From the NCBI RefSeq assembly GCF_000516515.1, contig NZ_KI911784.1, forward strand, positions 3,070,881 through 3,134,880: a stretch of DNA of 64,000 nucleotides, given 5' to 3'. Below are positions 17,408-26,442 of this stretch, in pieces; position 1 is the first letter of the stretch, and every line of letters starts with the position of its first letter. Origin of the DNA: Chloroflexus sp. Y-396-1 (GTDB taxonomy: Bacteria > Chloroflexota > Chloroflexia > Chloroflexales > Chloroflexaceae). The translations under genes were made by a program, and so were the position numbers. The notes beneath the pieces are model-generated. The model was not told where the DNA came from, did no database searches, and saw only the letters and a list, made by a program, of their open reading frames with translations.

Positions 17408-18592
17408 ATGGCAGAACATGAACTGGCTTCTCTGAACACAACTTCGCAAGCACCTAAACCAACGCACCGTTATCTACACCGATGGGCGCGTGCATACGCA
17501 CGTAAGCTCCTCGATGCTGCTGGCATAACGATCAACGGCTCACATCCCTGGGATATCCACGTACACGATGAACGATTGTACCTGCGCTGTCTCCTCCACG
17601 GCTCATTGGGCTTAGGCGAAGCCTACATGGATGGTTGGTGGGATTGTGCGGCGATTGATGAGTTTATCTGTCGGCTCCTGAAAGTTCAGGCGCCACAGGG
17701 GATTGGCTGGTTCGTGCAGCTTCCACTCTGGTTCGATAGTCGCTTCATCAATCGCCAGCGTGGCAAAGGGGCATTCGTCATCGGTCAGCATCACTACGAT
17801 ATTGGGAACGACCTCTACGAAGCGATGCTCGACCGACGTATGATCTACAGTTGCGCCTACTGGGATAGTGGGGCGCGCACGCTCGACGAAGCGCAGGAAG
17901 CAAAACTTGACCTGATTGCCCGTAAGCTCGATCTCCAACCGGGCATGCGAGTTCTCGATATCGGCTGTGGTTGGGGCGGAACAGCGCAGTATCTGGCAGA
18001 ACGTTACGGGGTGCATGTTGTCGGTATTACTGTCTCGAAAGAGCAGGCTAGACTGGCGAGTGAGCGCTGCCGCGGATTGCCGGTTGAAATCAGATTAGAA
18101 GATTATCGGCAGACCACGGGGACATTTGATCGGATTATCTCAGTTGGCATGTTCGAGCATGTTGGCTACCGTAACTATCGCACGTATATGCAGGTCGTCC
18201 GTCGCTTATTAAGCAACGATGGCCTGTTCCTTTTGCACACAATTGGCACGAATGTCGCCTATCAAGGACGCGACTCGTGGATTGAACGCTATATCTTCCC
18301 GAACTCAATGCTCCCCTCGCCGCGCCTCATCACTGCCGCATTTGAAGGTCTCTTCGTACTGGAAGACTGGCACAATTTCGGGATAAACTACGTAGCAACC
18401 TTGAAAGCCTGGCATGCCAACTTCGAGCGGGCATGGCCACAACTGGCCAGCCGCTACAATGAGCGCTTTTACCGGATGTGGCGACTATACCTCCTTATGA
18501 GCGCCGGGAGCTTTATGGCGCGATCCAGTCAGCTCTGGCAACTGGTTCTCTCGCCGCGTGGGGTGAGTGGTGGGTATCGGTCGGTGCGGTAA
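17408..18592 (+). CDS. cfa: Cyclopropane-fatty-acyl-phospholipid synthase
   Basis: The 394-aa enzyme would transfer a methylene group from S-adenosylmethionine to cis double bonds of membrane phospholipid acyl chains. The N-terminal half has the LGEAYMDGWWDC segment. The central part has GNDLYEAMLDRRMIYSCAYW, the methyltransferase motif I is LDIGCGWGGTAQYLA, and ISVGMFEHVG follows, all characteristic of Cfa. Length is close to the usual 380-420 residues. The ATG at 17408 follows a strong GGGGGAGG box by 5 bases; the open frame starts 69 bases earlier without one. It is divergent from marR across palindromic sites. Confidence 0.93.
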   Translation: MAEHELASLNTTSQAPKPTHRYLHRWARAYARKLLDAAGITINGSHPWDIHVHDERLYLRCLLHGSLGLGEAYMDGWWDCAAIDEFICRLLKVQAPQGIGWFVQLPLWFDSRFINRQRGKGAFVIGQHHYDIGNDLYEAMLDRRMIYSCAYWDSGARTLDEAQEAKLDLIARKLDLQPGMRVLDIGCGWGGTAQYLAERYGVHVVGITVSKEQARLASERCRGLPVEIRLEDYRQTTGTFDRIISVGMFEHVGYRNYRTYMQVVRRLLSNDGLFLLHTIGTNVAYQGRDSWIERYIFPNSMLPSPRLITAAFEGLFVLEDWHNFGINYVATLKAWHANFERAWPQLASRYNERFYRMWRLYLLMSAGSFMARSSQLWQLVLSPRGVSGGYRSVR

Positions 18593-18616
18593 CTCACCGG
18601 ATGATCACCGGTGAGT
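18592..18616 (+). terminator. Hairpin directly after cfa
   Basis: A perfect 9-base stem (ACTCACCGG / CCGGTGAGT) with a 7-base loop begins at the stop codon of cfa. No U tract follows, so it may act as an RNA 3'-end stabiliser rather than a classic terminator. Confidence 0.4.
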
Positions 18617-18660
18617 GTCTGAAACTCGATCCAATCACATCTGTTGTGCACGCAGAAGAT

Positions 18661-18682
18661 GGGCAGGTCTGGTACCTGCCCT
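18661..18682. repeat. Short dispersed palindrome, GGGCAGGT type
   Basis: GGGCAGGT and ACCTGCCC flank a 5-base loop, followed by T. Similar elements lie at 23875-23897, near 27478 and at 55442-55465. Confidence 0.5.
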
Positions 18683-18856
18683 CATCGTGCATACAAGGGT
18701 TTGCCGGAGGTTTGTGGCGTACATCGATCATTGGCGAACACATAACTGAACACTGAGAATGTTGAAAACCCCTGCTCGTGAGAGAGCGGTCTAGATCGAT
18801 GTTGGATGTCCTCGAACGCACAACAATCCATTGCAGCGAATCTGATGAAAACTCTC

Positions 18857-18885
18857 TTGACAATCTATAGTGAAACTGCTATATT
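18857..18885 (+). promoter_or_regulatory. Sigma-70 type promoter of the initiator tRNA gene
   Basis: TTGACA at 18857-18862 and TATATT at 18880-18885 are separated by exactly 17 bases, and the -10 box ends 12 bases before the tRNA. This is the best consensus promoter seen in the window. Confidence 0.85.
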
Positions 18886-18897
18886 ATTAAATGCCAA

Positions 18898-18972
18898 CGC
18901 GGCGTGGAGCAGTGGCAGCTCGTCGGGCTCATAACCCGAAGGTCGCAGGTTCGAATCCTGCCGCCGCTACCA
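18898..18972 (+). tRNA. Initiator tRNA-fMet (CAU)
   Basis: A 75-base cloverleaf with encoded CCA: acceptor CGCGGCG/CGCCGCT, D stem GAGC/GCTC, anticodon stem TCGGG/CCCGA with loop CTCATAA (anticodon CAU), T stem GCAGG/CCTGC with TTCGAAT loop. Three features mark the initiator: no Watson-Crick pair at position 1-72 (C1 against U72), an A11-U24 pair in the D stem, and three successive G-C pairs at the base of the anticodon loop. It is transcribed alone, with its own promoter and terminator. Confidence 0.95.
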
Positions 18973-18974
18973 AT

Positions 18975-19010
18975 AGAGCGATAGAGTAATGATACTCTAT
19001 CGCTCTTTTT
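18975..19010 (+). terminator. Rho-independent terminator of the tRNA gene
   Basis: A perfect 14-base stem (AGAGCGATAGAGTA and its complement) with an ATGA loop is followed by TTTT. It begins three bases after the encoded CCA end. Confidence 0.9.
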
Positions 19011-19277
19011 ATTTATGTCTTGAAGAGCACAACACACCGTGATCATACTCCATTAAGGATGCGCGCGTATCGACTTAGATGACATTCTTCTAATGAGTCT
19101 TCAGTAAGGTGATCGATCTCACCATAAGATGTGGAAACGGTAAGTTCACGGACGTTCGACAGCGTATCGAAAGCGACTGAGAATCAGAAGAAATGTTGCC
19201 AACCCCTATCGTTCTCGCGATAGGAGTTGTGTCGCTGTATTCATCGCAGATCATTGTAGAAGATGCAATACACTAAC

Positions 19278-20327
19278 TCATCCACGCAACCGCCGCAACT
19301 CGGCCTCTAGTTCGCGCAGACGGGCTTCAAGCTCTGCCCAGGCGGCCGCTTCCTGCTGCGCTTGTGCTTCCGCCGCTCGCGCCAGGGCTTCCGCTGCGGC
19401 GCGAGCTTCTGCTTCGTGTCGGGCCTGCTCTTCTGCTTCGGCCCGCGCAGCCGCTTCCTGCTGCACTTGTGCTTCCGCCGCTCGCGCCAAGGCTTCCGCT
19501 GCGGCGCGAGCTTCAGCTTCGCGTCGGGCCTGTTCTTCCGCCTCGGCCCGTGCTACTGCTTCGCGTCGGGCCTGTTCCTCCGCCTCGGCCCGTGCTGCCG
19601 CTTCCCGTCGCGCTCGCGCCTCGGCTTCCGCCGCCTGCTGCACTACCGTCGTGTAGTCGCCAAACGCCGTGCCGTCGTCGGTGTAGCAAACCACGTGGTC
19701 GCCCTCCACCCCTAGCCACAGCCCGGCAACCTCCAGATACACCCATCCCCGCGCATCGGGCGGCTGGAGCCGGTAGGTGTCCCCCACCAGCCGGTAATCG
19801 AGCAACCGGAGCTGCCGCTCCCCCCGCCGTCCGAGGTTGTCCACAATCACGTATTGCGCCACCCCCGCCCGTGCGTAGTGCGCCACCTTCCGCACCACGT
19901 CGTTCTCCCGCGTCTCCGGCGACGTGATTTCAATAATCAGCGCCGGTTGTACCCCCTCTTCCGCCACGTCAAAGGTGCTCCAATCCCGTCGCTCACGCAG
20001 CCCCGGAATGACCATCACGTCCAGCCCGTGCGGCCGCAGGTCGGGCACGTCCCACGCTACCCGCACGTCACTCAGCACGATAGCCTGCCCGTGCGGTTCG
20101 AGCCGGGCGCGCAGCACCGCCGTGAGGTACATGCGGTCGGTTTCGTGGCGGTCACTGTGCACGATGAAGTCTCCCATTTCGGGGTGCAACACGTCTTCGA
20201 GGGTGAGCGGCACCTGTTCGAGATGGTTGGGGTCATCGGGGGTGGGGCGACGGACGTAGCGCCAGCCGTAGCGGAAGGGGTCGTCTTCGGGGAGCGGTGC
20301 AGGTGCGGTGGCAATCGGATGGGTCAT
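19278..20327 (-). CDS. Uma2-family (DUF820) protein with Ala/Glu/Arg coiled-coil tail
   Basis: The 349-aa protein has an N-terminal Uma2 domain (about residues 1-205) of the PD-(D/E)XK nuclease-like superfamily, with [16 protein letters not shown] and [33 protein letters not shown]. From about 230 to the end it is a low-complexity heptad-like coiled coil built from near-repeats of the type [13 protein letters not shown]. The ATG at 20327 has GGGAGGAA about 5 bases upstream; the frame extends 16 codons further without support. Function of Uma2 proteins is not established. High GC and repetitive codons generate long false frames on the opposite strand. Confidence 0.85.
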   Translation of the reverse strand: MTHPIATAPAPLPEDDPFRYGWRYVRRPTPDDPNHLEQVPLTLEDVLHPEMGDFIVHSDRHETDRMYLTAVLRARLEPHGQAIVLSDVRVAWDVPDLRPHGLDVMVIPGLRERRDWSTFDVAEEGVQPALIIEITSPETRENDVVRKVAHYARAGVAQYVIVDNLGRRGERQLRLLDYRLVGDTYRLQPPDARGWVYLEVAGLWLGVEGDHVVCYTDDGTAFGDYTTVVQQAAEAEARARREAAARAEAEEQARREAVARAEAEEQARREAEARAAAEALARAAEAQVQQEAAARAEAEEQARHEAEARAAAEALARAAEAQAQQEAAAWAELEARLRELEAELRRLRG

Positions 20328-21315
20328 TGCAGTTCCTCCCTGGTGTGGTAGGTGGGTCTGCCGGTATTGTAGCACAGCGATGGAGGTGATGCAGGCGCGA
20401 CGGCGCCGCCTTGATGGGCTGAAGATGGTGATGATGGTGGTGGGTGCAAGCCATTGCGGGTTCCGGTGTCAGCTAAAAACGTGCTTCCGTATAAGAAACC
20501 GTTTGAGCGGCCAAAACGATACGCAGAAACATGCGGCAATGGTGGGGAAGGTGCACAGTGTATCGGTATTACCGGTATGAAAGTCTATCTGAATAACCTG
20601 GTGGTACGTTGCGATGGATGCACAAAGGATTAGGGGCACCCTGTCTCTCCTATCACTCTCTTGCCCGTCTCTCACCGCGGACTGTGATGCTCATCTGGAC
20701 CTAGAGCTGGTCTTAGAGGATAGAAGACGACACTTTTGGATGGACGCCAATCTGTTAGGAGTCGACCTTCGATAACCTCTGGCTCTTGCAAAGGGAGTTT
20801 TTTGGCGCCTAAGACCGAACTGATCAGCAAACATCCGCTGAACCCGTTGATACGATTTTTGCGCAGGCGTGCAGTGGAGGGAGGGGGTAGCTGAGATGCA
20901 AGAGCATAGACTGCTGTCTCGCGTGATTGGGCTTCCTGCCGATACAGTGACGGATACTCGAATAGGCCTGTTGCCCGTCGCGCTCAACACGGTGCGTAGG
21001 CATAGCCAGCGAGGGCGATGGTGCATTGCCCTACATGTATCCGGGGTGTTGCACACCTGTTTGCTTTGTTGTACCAGAGCGCACACTGTGGGATCAAAGG
21101 TATGGGCCGGAAGGTAAGACACAGAGACCCTCTTCGTTAAGGCGAAACCGATCTACTTCTGGCGTGAGTCTTGCTTTCGTATCCTTCCGTTTCCAACAAT
21201 ATATCTATAATATTTATGCATCTATCTTTTAATACTTTGCGGAAATTTGCACAAATTGGAATCTTTTTTTATACTATCCCACACTGTTCGTATCAAATAT
21301 CGACGGAGCCTGCCA
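20328..21315. other. Gene-poor region upstream of the winged-helix gene
   Basis: About 990 bases with no convincing gene. A TATAAT hexamer at 21206-21211 in an AT-rich stretch may be the -10 element for the following gene, but no matching -35 box is clear. Confidence 0.4.
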
Positions 21316-22080
21316 ATGTACCACGGGATTATACTGCTGCTGGAACCGGATCATACGCTGCGCTCACACTTGATGGAATGCTGCTACGCCTGGCATTGGG
21401 CCGTGTACACCATCAATGATGTGGCAAGCGCTCTGCACGCCCTCTCCCATCCGTCCGTTCGCTGGTGTCTGCTGAACGTCGCCGACCATCTGCCACGTGC
21501 TGATACCCTCGCGCACCTGCACGCGGCGCTGCGGCCTGAGCAGCGGGTGATTCTGACCGTTGCGGGCGATCAGGTAGGCTCGTCCTTGGAACCGTCCTTT
21601 CCGCAGATGGCTTGGTTGGCAGCCCCCTTTACCCGTACCGTCCTGGAACAGATGATCCGACCGCTAGGGTGGCCACAGACTGCTCAGGCTGACGAGCATG
21701 ATGTAGGAAAACCAACCGTTGGGCCACGGTTAGAGATTGATGTGGCGCGGCGTCGGGCGCGGATCAGCCAGCGCGAGATCAAGCTGAGCCGCATCGAGGT
21801 TCAGCTTCTGTCGTATCTTGCGCAATACCACGGGATGGTCTGTAGCTATGTCGATCTGGCGGTCCACCTCTACCATCGAAGCGACGCTGACCTCAGACGG
21901 CTAGTGCAATCACGGATGCAATATCTGCGGCGGAAACTAGAGCCGGACCCGCTGCATACGCGCTATTTGCACACGATTCGCGGGATTGGCTATCGGCTGA
22001 CGTTGACCCCTATCGACCCGGACACCTCGCCGGAGATACGACGGCAGTTGCAACGGGCTGTCATTATCGATGGGTGTTGA
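21316..22080 (+). CDS. Winged-helix regulator with degenerate receiver-like domain
   Basis: The 254-aa protein has a C-terminal OmpR/PhoB-type winged helix (about 145-240: LSRIEVQLLSYLAQYHGMVCSYVDLAVHL, and RYLHTIRGIGYRLTL as the wing). The N-terminal 110 residues have a receiver-like strand pattern (GIILLLEPDHTLRSHL; RWCLLNVADHL; RVILTVAGD), but the expected acidic cluster and phospho-Asp are not clear. It may therefore be phosphorylation-independent. Start ATG with GGAG about 9 bases upstream. No kinase gene is nearby. The dead sigma gene on the other strand lies 230 bases downstream. It may be an orphan atypical response regulator. Confidence 0.75.
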   Translation: MYHGIILLLEPDHTLRSHLMECCYAWHWAVYTINDVASALHALSHPSVRWCLLNVADHLPRADTLAHLHAALRPEQRVILTVAGDQVGSSLEPSFPQMAWLAAPFTRTVLEQMIRPLGWPQTAQADEHDVGKPTVGPRLEIDVARRRARISQREIKLSRIEVQLLSYLAQYHGMVCSYVDLAVHLYHRSDADLRRLVQSRMQYLRRKLEPDPLHTRYLHTIRGIGYRLTLTPIDPDTSPEIRRQLQRAVIIDGC

Positions 22081-22310
22081 TGAGGGTATTCTCCTCATCG
22101 GCAGAGTAGGTTGTTCTGCTAAGCGCACGGGCCGCTGGCCTACGGGTTGGCGGGTGCGCCGTGGGCGTCGGTGCGCGTCCGGGGAAGCACGTCGGGGTAT
22201 CGCCGTCCGTGCCTGTGGAGAGATCGTCGCAATGACCGCAAACTTCCTACCTGGCGCGTCATATCGGGGACGCCAACCAATGCCAGCAGTGTCGAACCTG
22301 ATAGGGACGC

Positions 22311-22894
22311 CTAGGCCATCGGCGGGGTAGGGGAGCGCTCCATCGCCTCAACGTTGAGGAGCAGGCGCGCCCGGAGGAGCTGAACGGCCCGCGTTTGAAG
22401 GGCTTTGGTGGCGTCTAGGCTGCGGCCGAGCTGGCGGGCAGTCTCCGCGAGGGAGAGGTTGTAGGTAAAGCGCAGTAGCAGCACCTGGCGGTAGGTCGGC
22501 GGTAGGCTCGCCAGCGCCAGCCGCAATTCCTGGCGGTCGGCCAGCACGTCAAGGGACGTTTGCCCCTCGTCATCACTGTAGGCGGTTAGGAACGTCGCAC
22601 TGAGCGGGATGGTGCGGCCACAGCGCCACCGCACATCGATAGCGAGGTTGCGAGCGAGGCGGAAGCGCTAGGCGGCAAGCGGCACGCCGCGGTCTTCACC
22701 ATCGGCGGTGCGTTCGAGGAAGCGGACAAAGCCATCGTGGTGCGCGTCGCGGGCAAGGTCGGGGTCGCCGCGCCGAGACGTTGCAGCAGATAGTGGGAGA
22801 GGCGGGGGCTGTAGGTTGCGTAGACCCAGCTCAGCACGTGAGGGTCGCGGCGGCGGATACCGGCGACCAGGTCGGGGGGTGGGGGAGATGACAT
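22311..22894 (-). pseudogene. Inactivated ECF-type RNA polymerase sigma factor, copy 1
   Basis: Read from 22894, the frame gives a region-2-like part (HVLSWVYATYSPRLSHYLLQRLG), then a frameshift. The other frame continues with DGEDRGVPLAA, an in-frame stop, RLARNLAIDVR, and a region-4-like part (LPPTYRQVLLLRFTYNLSLAETARQLGRS... ALQTRAVQLLRARLL) to a stop at 22311. The order matches a small ECF sigma factor. At least one frameshift and one stop break it. A related broken copy lies in opposite orientation at 49250-49820, and similarity extends beyond both ends of the gene. Confidence 0.75.
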
Positions 22895-23394
22895 CGTGAA
22901 CTCCAATCGGTGCGCGAACGGCGAATCCTGATATGACCTACTATGGCAGAGATGAGCGGGGAAAACGGTAACAGATTGGCGATAATTTTTACGAGGACGT
23001 GCGGCAGGGAAGGCGCGCTAGTCCGGGTCTCTAGGCCACCCGTTGGTGCCGATCCGGCGACGGCTTTGCAAGGTGTGCAACGATGTCCCAAAGAGGATGA
23101 TCCAACACGTTATCTTCACTTCGATACGATGCGCTGACATTCCTCGTACACGATGCTGACGTCATAATCGGGTGTATCGATCCAGTCATCGGAGCACAGC
23201 GATCTACTGCCGCTGGGTGCGGTGTCAATTATGTGATCGTATTGCCATCGTTAATCCCAATCGTTCCCATCCCATCGTTCGCATCAATCGGGCCAACGGA
23301 TGGACGGGACGGACGGTAGAGGCGGAACATTTTTACCCCTACCGTCCCACGTCGGCATTGCTCTGCCTCCATGATCATGCCCTCAGAGCCAGAT

Positions 23395-23790
23395 CAAACA
23401 CCCGGCTTTCTCATCAGGCACGTACCGTGCCTGTGCACCCATTGCGTGAGGGGGGGCCAGCGTTCTTTCCTTCGCCCCATGGGGAAGAGAAGGATGCTAG
23501 GGGGAAGGTGAGGGCCACCAGGCGTGCTCCACAGCACCGACGCTGAACACGTTGTAATGTTCATCAGCCACATACCGTGCCTGTGCAACTATCGCGTGAG
23601 GGGGCCAGCGTTCTTTCCTTCGCCCCGTGGGGAAGAGAAGGATGCTAGGGGGAAGGTGAGGGGCGCCAGGCGTGCGCCGCAGCACAGGCCCTAAAACCGT
23701 TAAACCTTGTCCATTGCGTAGCGGAGACGCAAGCGTTCCCCGAAACACTCCATTGCGTACCATTGTCAAGTCTCATCAAAAGCCCGGGTT
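23395..23790 (-). repeat. Dispersed long repeat, copies 2 and 3 in tandem
   Basis: Two inverted copies (about 23395-23560 and 23561-23790) of the element described at 12899-13146. Both contain CGTTCTTTCCTTCGCCCC, GGGGAAGAGAAGGATGCTAG and GGGGGAAGGTGAGG; the second also has the GGAGACGCAAGCGTTCCCC end. No coding potential. The surrounding stretch 22907-24037 carries no gene. Confidence 0.7.
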
Positions 23791-23832
23791 TATGAGCACG
23801 CTCTGAAAAGCCTTCACCCCCCGGCGCTAGCC

Positions 23833-23861
23833 TTTCACCGCTGCCAGACTTCTGCTATAAT
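23833..23861 (+). promoter_or_regulatory. Probable promoter upstream of the dus gene
   Basis: TTTCAC (23833-23838), a 17-base spacer and TATAAT (23856-23861) preceded by TG as an extended -10. Transcription would start near 23868 and leave a leader of about 170 bases. Confidence 0.5.
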
Positions 23862-23874
23862 GGTATTGGAAAAA

Positions 23875-23897
23875 GGGGCAGGCATTAGGCCTGCCCT
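23875..23897. repeat. Short dispersed palindrome in the dus leader
   Basis: GGGCAGGC and GCCTGCCC (23876-23883, 23889-23896) pair perfectly around ATTAG. It belongs to the same short palindrome class as 18661-18682 and 55442-55465. It would form a hairpin near the 5' end of the dus transcript. Confidence 0.5.
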
Positions 23898-24037
23898 ACA
23901 CATTAGCCTATTTTCTTCCTAACAGTGGCCTGCAGCACCCTCACCTTCCTTACTCTATTGAGAGAGAGGAAGAGAACTGTGGGGAATGGAAAACAACTTT
24001 TGCATGCAGACAAGCGCTAGAGAGCATCAGATTCGAC

Positions 24038-25129
24038 ATGAGCCATCAGCATCAGATCACACCTGAAGAGATTGCGCAACTCCCAACTGCCTACAACGTT
24101 GCGCATATCCGGATCGAACCAAATATCATTCTCGCCCCCATGGCGGGGGTTACTGATAGTATCTTCCGGCGTATGATCCTGCGGCTCGGCGGCTGCGGTC
24201 TGGTGAGCACTGAAATGACCAATGCGGCCAGTATCAGCCCTAAAGCCCTGCGCCGTCATCGCCTGTTGGACTATTTACCAGAAGAGCGGCCATTGACGAT
24301 GCAGATTTCGGGGAATGATCCCGACCTCGTTGCTAATGCAGCGCGCGTCGTTGAACAATTAGGTGCCGATATTATCGATATTAATTGTGGCTGTCCCTCA
24401 CCGAAAGTCACCGGTGGCGGTCATGGTTCGGCGCTGTTGCGTGATTTGCCAAAAATGGAACGACTGCTGCGGGCAGTCCGGGCAGCAGTACAGATTCCGG
24501 TCACGCTCAAATTCCGTGCCGGTTGGGATGAACAGCATCTCAACTTTATCGAAGCCGGTAAGCGGGCGGAAGCGGCAGGGGTCGCTGCCTTAACCCTTCA
24601 CCCGCGTACTCGTGAACAGGGGTACAAAGGTCAGGCCGACTGGTCGCGCGTGGCGGCACTTAAACAGGCGGTTTCTATTCCGGTGATCGGTAGTGGCGAT
24701 GTCACGACTGCCCACGATGCGCTGATCAGGCTGCGTGATAGCGGGGCTGACGGGGTGATGATCGGGCGTGGTGCAATGGCCAATCCCTGGATCTTCCGTC
24801 AGATTGCCGATCTCCGACGTGGTGTGACACCATTTGTACCAACACCAGCCGATAAGCGCGATCTGCTGATTGAATACATGATGATTTGCGCCGAGGAACT
24901 CCCCGAACGCCTGGCGCTCAATAAGATCAAGCAGTTAATCGGCCAGTTTTACATCGGTTTGCCCGGTAGTAATCATTTGCGCGTGGCCGTGCATACATCC
25001 ACCAGTCTTGAGGCCGCACGCGAGGCGATTGAACGGTTTTTTGCGCCGTGGATTGAATCCGATCAAGCTGCATCAACGCTAGAGCTATTGCATGCCCCAA
25101 CCGAGCATGATGAGGTATTGCTCCGATAG
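24038..25129 (+). CDS. dus: tRNA-dihydrouridine synthase
   Basis: The 363-aa flavoenzyme would reduce uridine to dihydrouridine in tRNA D-loops using NADPH and FMN. Family marks in order: LAPMAGVTDSIFRR near residue 33, STEMTNAASIS, DINCGCPSPKVTGGGHGSALL with the catalytic Cys119, TLKFRAGWDEQ, TLHPRTREQGYKG, and IGSGDVTTAHDALIRLRDSGADGVMIGRGAMANPWIF. Length is slightly above the DusB norm because of a short C-terminal extension. Ten bases separate it from the next gene on the same strand, so they are likely cotranscribed. Confidence 0.95.
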   Translation: MSHQHQITPEEIAQLPTAYNVAHIRIEPNIILAPMAGVTDSIFRRMILRLGGCGLVSTEMTNAASISPKALRRHRLLDYLPEERPLTMQISGNDPDLVANAARVVEQLGADIIDINCGCPSPKVTGGGHGSALLRDLPKMERLLRAVRAAVQIPVTLKFRAGWDEQHLNFIEAGKRAEAAGVAALTLHPRTREQGYKGQADWSRVAALKQAVSIPVIGSGDVTTAHDALIRLRDSGADGVMIGRGAMANPWIFRQIADLRRGVTPFVPTPADKRDLLIEYMMICAEELPERLALNKIKQLIGQFYIGLPGSNHLRVAVHTSTSLEAAREAIERFFAPWIESDQAASTLELLHAPTEHDEVLLR

Positions 25130-25138
25130 AAGGTATCT

Positions 25139-25627
25139 ATGCACGACGGCTATCTCTTTACCCTCGGCATTTGTGGTAGCGCAGAAGAGGACGATCCGGC
25201 GCCGGTGGTTCTGAACCAGCTCCTAGCTACGTTGCCGCCGGTGAAGCGGGCGGCATTCCTGGGCAGATTGCCATCAGATCAGCCTGACCAGCTTCTTGCC
25301 GACGTTGTTGCCGATATGCGCGATGCAGAGCTGATCATTATTGTGGCACCGGCAACCACACCGCAATTACCGAACCGCCTCGACAACCTCTTGCGCGCCA
25401 CTTACACCGCTGGCATCAGCGGTCGTTATGCGCTGCTGGTCACTATTGGTCGGCATGCGCCCGCCGTCCTTCAGCAGCTCCAGGCGGTAACAGCAACCTG
25501 TGGACTGATTATAACCGCCGCCCACGCGCTCGCTGATCACGACCCGCCACCGGTAACGTCTGCGCAGGCAGCATACGCCACCGCCCGCACCAATCTCGCA
25601 CCAAACGCATTACCTCGTTCGCATTGA
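25139..25627 (+). CDS. Small flavodoxin-like/NADPH-reductase-like protein
   Basis: The 162-aa protein resembles the NADPH-dependent FMN reductase or flavodoxin-like fold: an N-terminal strand with LGICGSAEE, a central AELIIIVAPATTPQLPNRLDNLLRA matching the loop that contacts flavin, and GRYALLVTIGRHAP. The usual G-S-x-R phosphate loop is only partly recognisable, so activity is uncertain. It lies between dus and the acyltransferase gene with gaps of 9 and 8 bases, suggesting an operon. Confidence 0.55.
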   Translation: MHDGYLFTLGICGSAEEDDPAPVVLNQLLATLPPVKRAAFLGRLPSDQPDQLLADVVADMRDAELIIIVAPATTPQLPNRLDNLLRATYTAGISGRYALLVTIGRHAPAVLQQLQAVTATCGLIITAAHALADHDPPPVTSAQAAYATARTNLAPNALPRSH

Positions 25628-25635
25628 CTGTTGCT

Positions 25636-26442
25636 ATGATCACGCCACGGATTCCTGCCAACAAAATCTGGATCGCCGATGAAGCGATCTACTACACCCT
25701 CGCCCGACCGGCACTCAAACGGAGCTTTGATCACGTCTGGTTTGCTCAATACGGTCCTCGTCCTGATCCACGTCGTGGCCCATATATCTTTTACCTTAAT
25801 CATTCAGCGTGGTGGGATGGGTACATGTTGATGCTGATTCATCGTGCGATCATGCGTCGCGCCTTCGATAGCTACCTGATGATGGAAGAACGCCAACTGC
25901 GTGCTTACCGCTTCTTTACCTGGTGCGGTGCATTTTCTATCGAACGGCGTGATCCCGACGATGCCCAGCGTGCGCAGATCTATGCCGCAAATCTGTTGCG
26001 CGAACGGCGTGATCGCGCCCTCTACATCTTTCCGCAGGGGCGAATCGAAGCAAACGACTACCGCCCCCTCACCATTTACCCAGGCATTGCCCGGATTGCG
26101 GCGCTAGTTGGCGATGTAACCCTCTGCCCAATTGCGCTGCGCTATGAATTCCTCGGTCAGCAATGGCCGCACGCCTTTGTTCAAGTTGGCCCACCTCACC
26201 CACCGGCCAGCCGGGACGATATTGAAGCGATCCGGAGTGATGTGGCTGCCCGCCTGACGGCTGCGGTTGACAAACTGCGAGCCGATGTGATTGAGCAGCG
26301 GTTGGGACGATTCCAGCCGCTGCTCAACGGACGCTGGGGGATTGACCGCACCTGGGATGCGGTTAGAGGTTGGTTTCGACGACGCGGCGCAGACGACGGG
26401 CCAGCCGCGGCAGCAGCCAATCGCCTGCGAGCACGAGCATAA
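25636..26442 (+). CDS. PlsC-like lysophospholipid/carotenoid acyltransferase
   Basis: The 268-aa protein has the acyltransferase motif I NHSAWWD (H-x4-D), a downstream ERRDP segment and an FPQGRI segment equivalent to motif III (FPEGT-like), so it should transfer acyl groups to a hydroxyl. The start is ATG 25636; an earlier TTG overlaps the previous stop. The 3' end overlaps the convergent cruF gene by 80 bases. Carotenoid glucoside esters of green bacteria need a CruD-type acyltransferase; the neighbourhood makes that possible, but ordinary phospholipid synthesis fits equally well. Confidence 0.8.
   Translation: MITPRIPANKIWIADEAIYYTLARPALKRSFDHVWFAQYGPRPDPRRGPYIFYLNHSAWWDGYMLMLIHRAIMRRAFDSYLMMEERQLRAYRFFTWCGAFSIERRDPDDAQRAQIYAANLLRERRDRALYIFPQGRIEANDYRPLTIYPGIARIAALVGDVTLCPIALRYEFLGQQWPHAFVQVGPPHPPASRDDIEAIRSDVAARLTAAVDKLRADVIEQRLGRFQPLLNGRWGIDRTWDAVRGWFRRRGADDGPAAAAANRLRARA

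Noticed and set aside
19362-20351. Plus-strand open frames opposite the Uma2/coiled-coil gene
   Set aside because: The GC-rich codon bias of the real gene leaves the antisense frames open; no ribosome-binding site or family match.
20691-21122. 143-codon minus-strand open frame
   Set aside because: Composition is Arg/Ser/Thr-rich and non-protein-like, no ribosome-binding site, no recognised motif.
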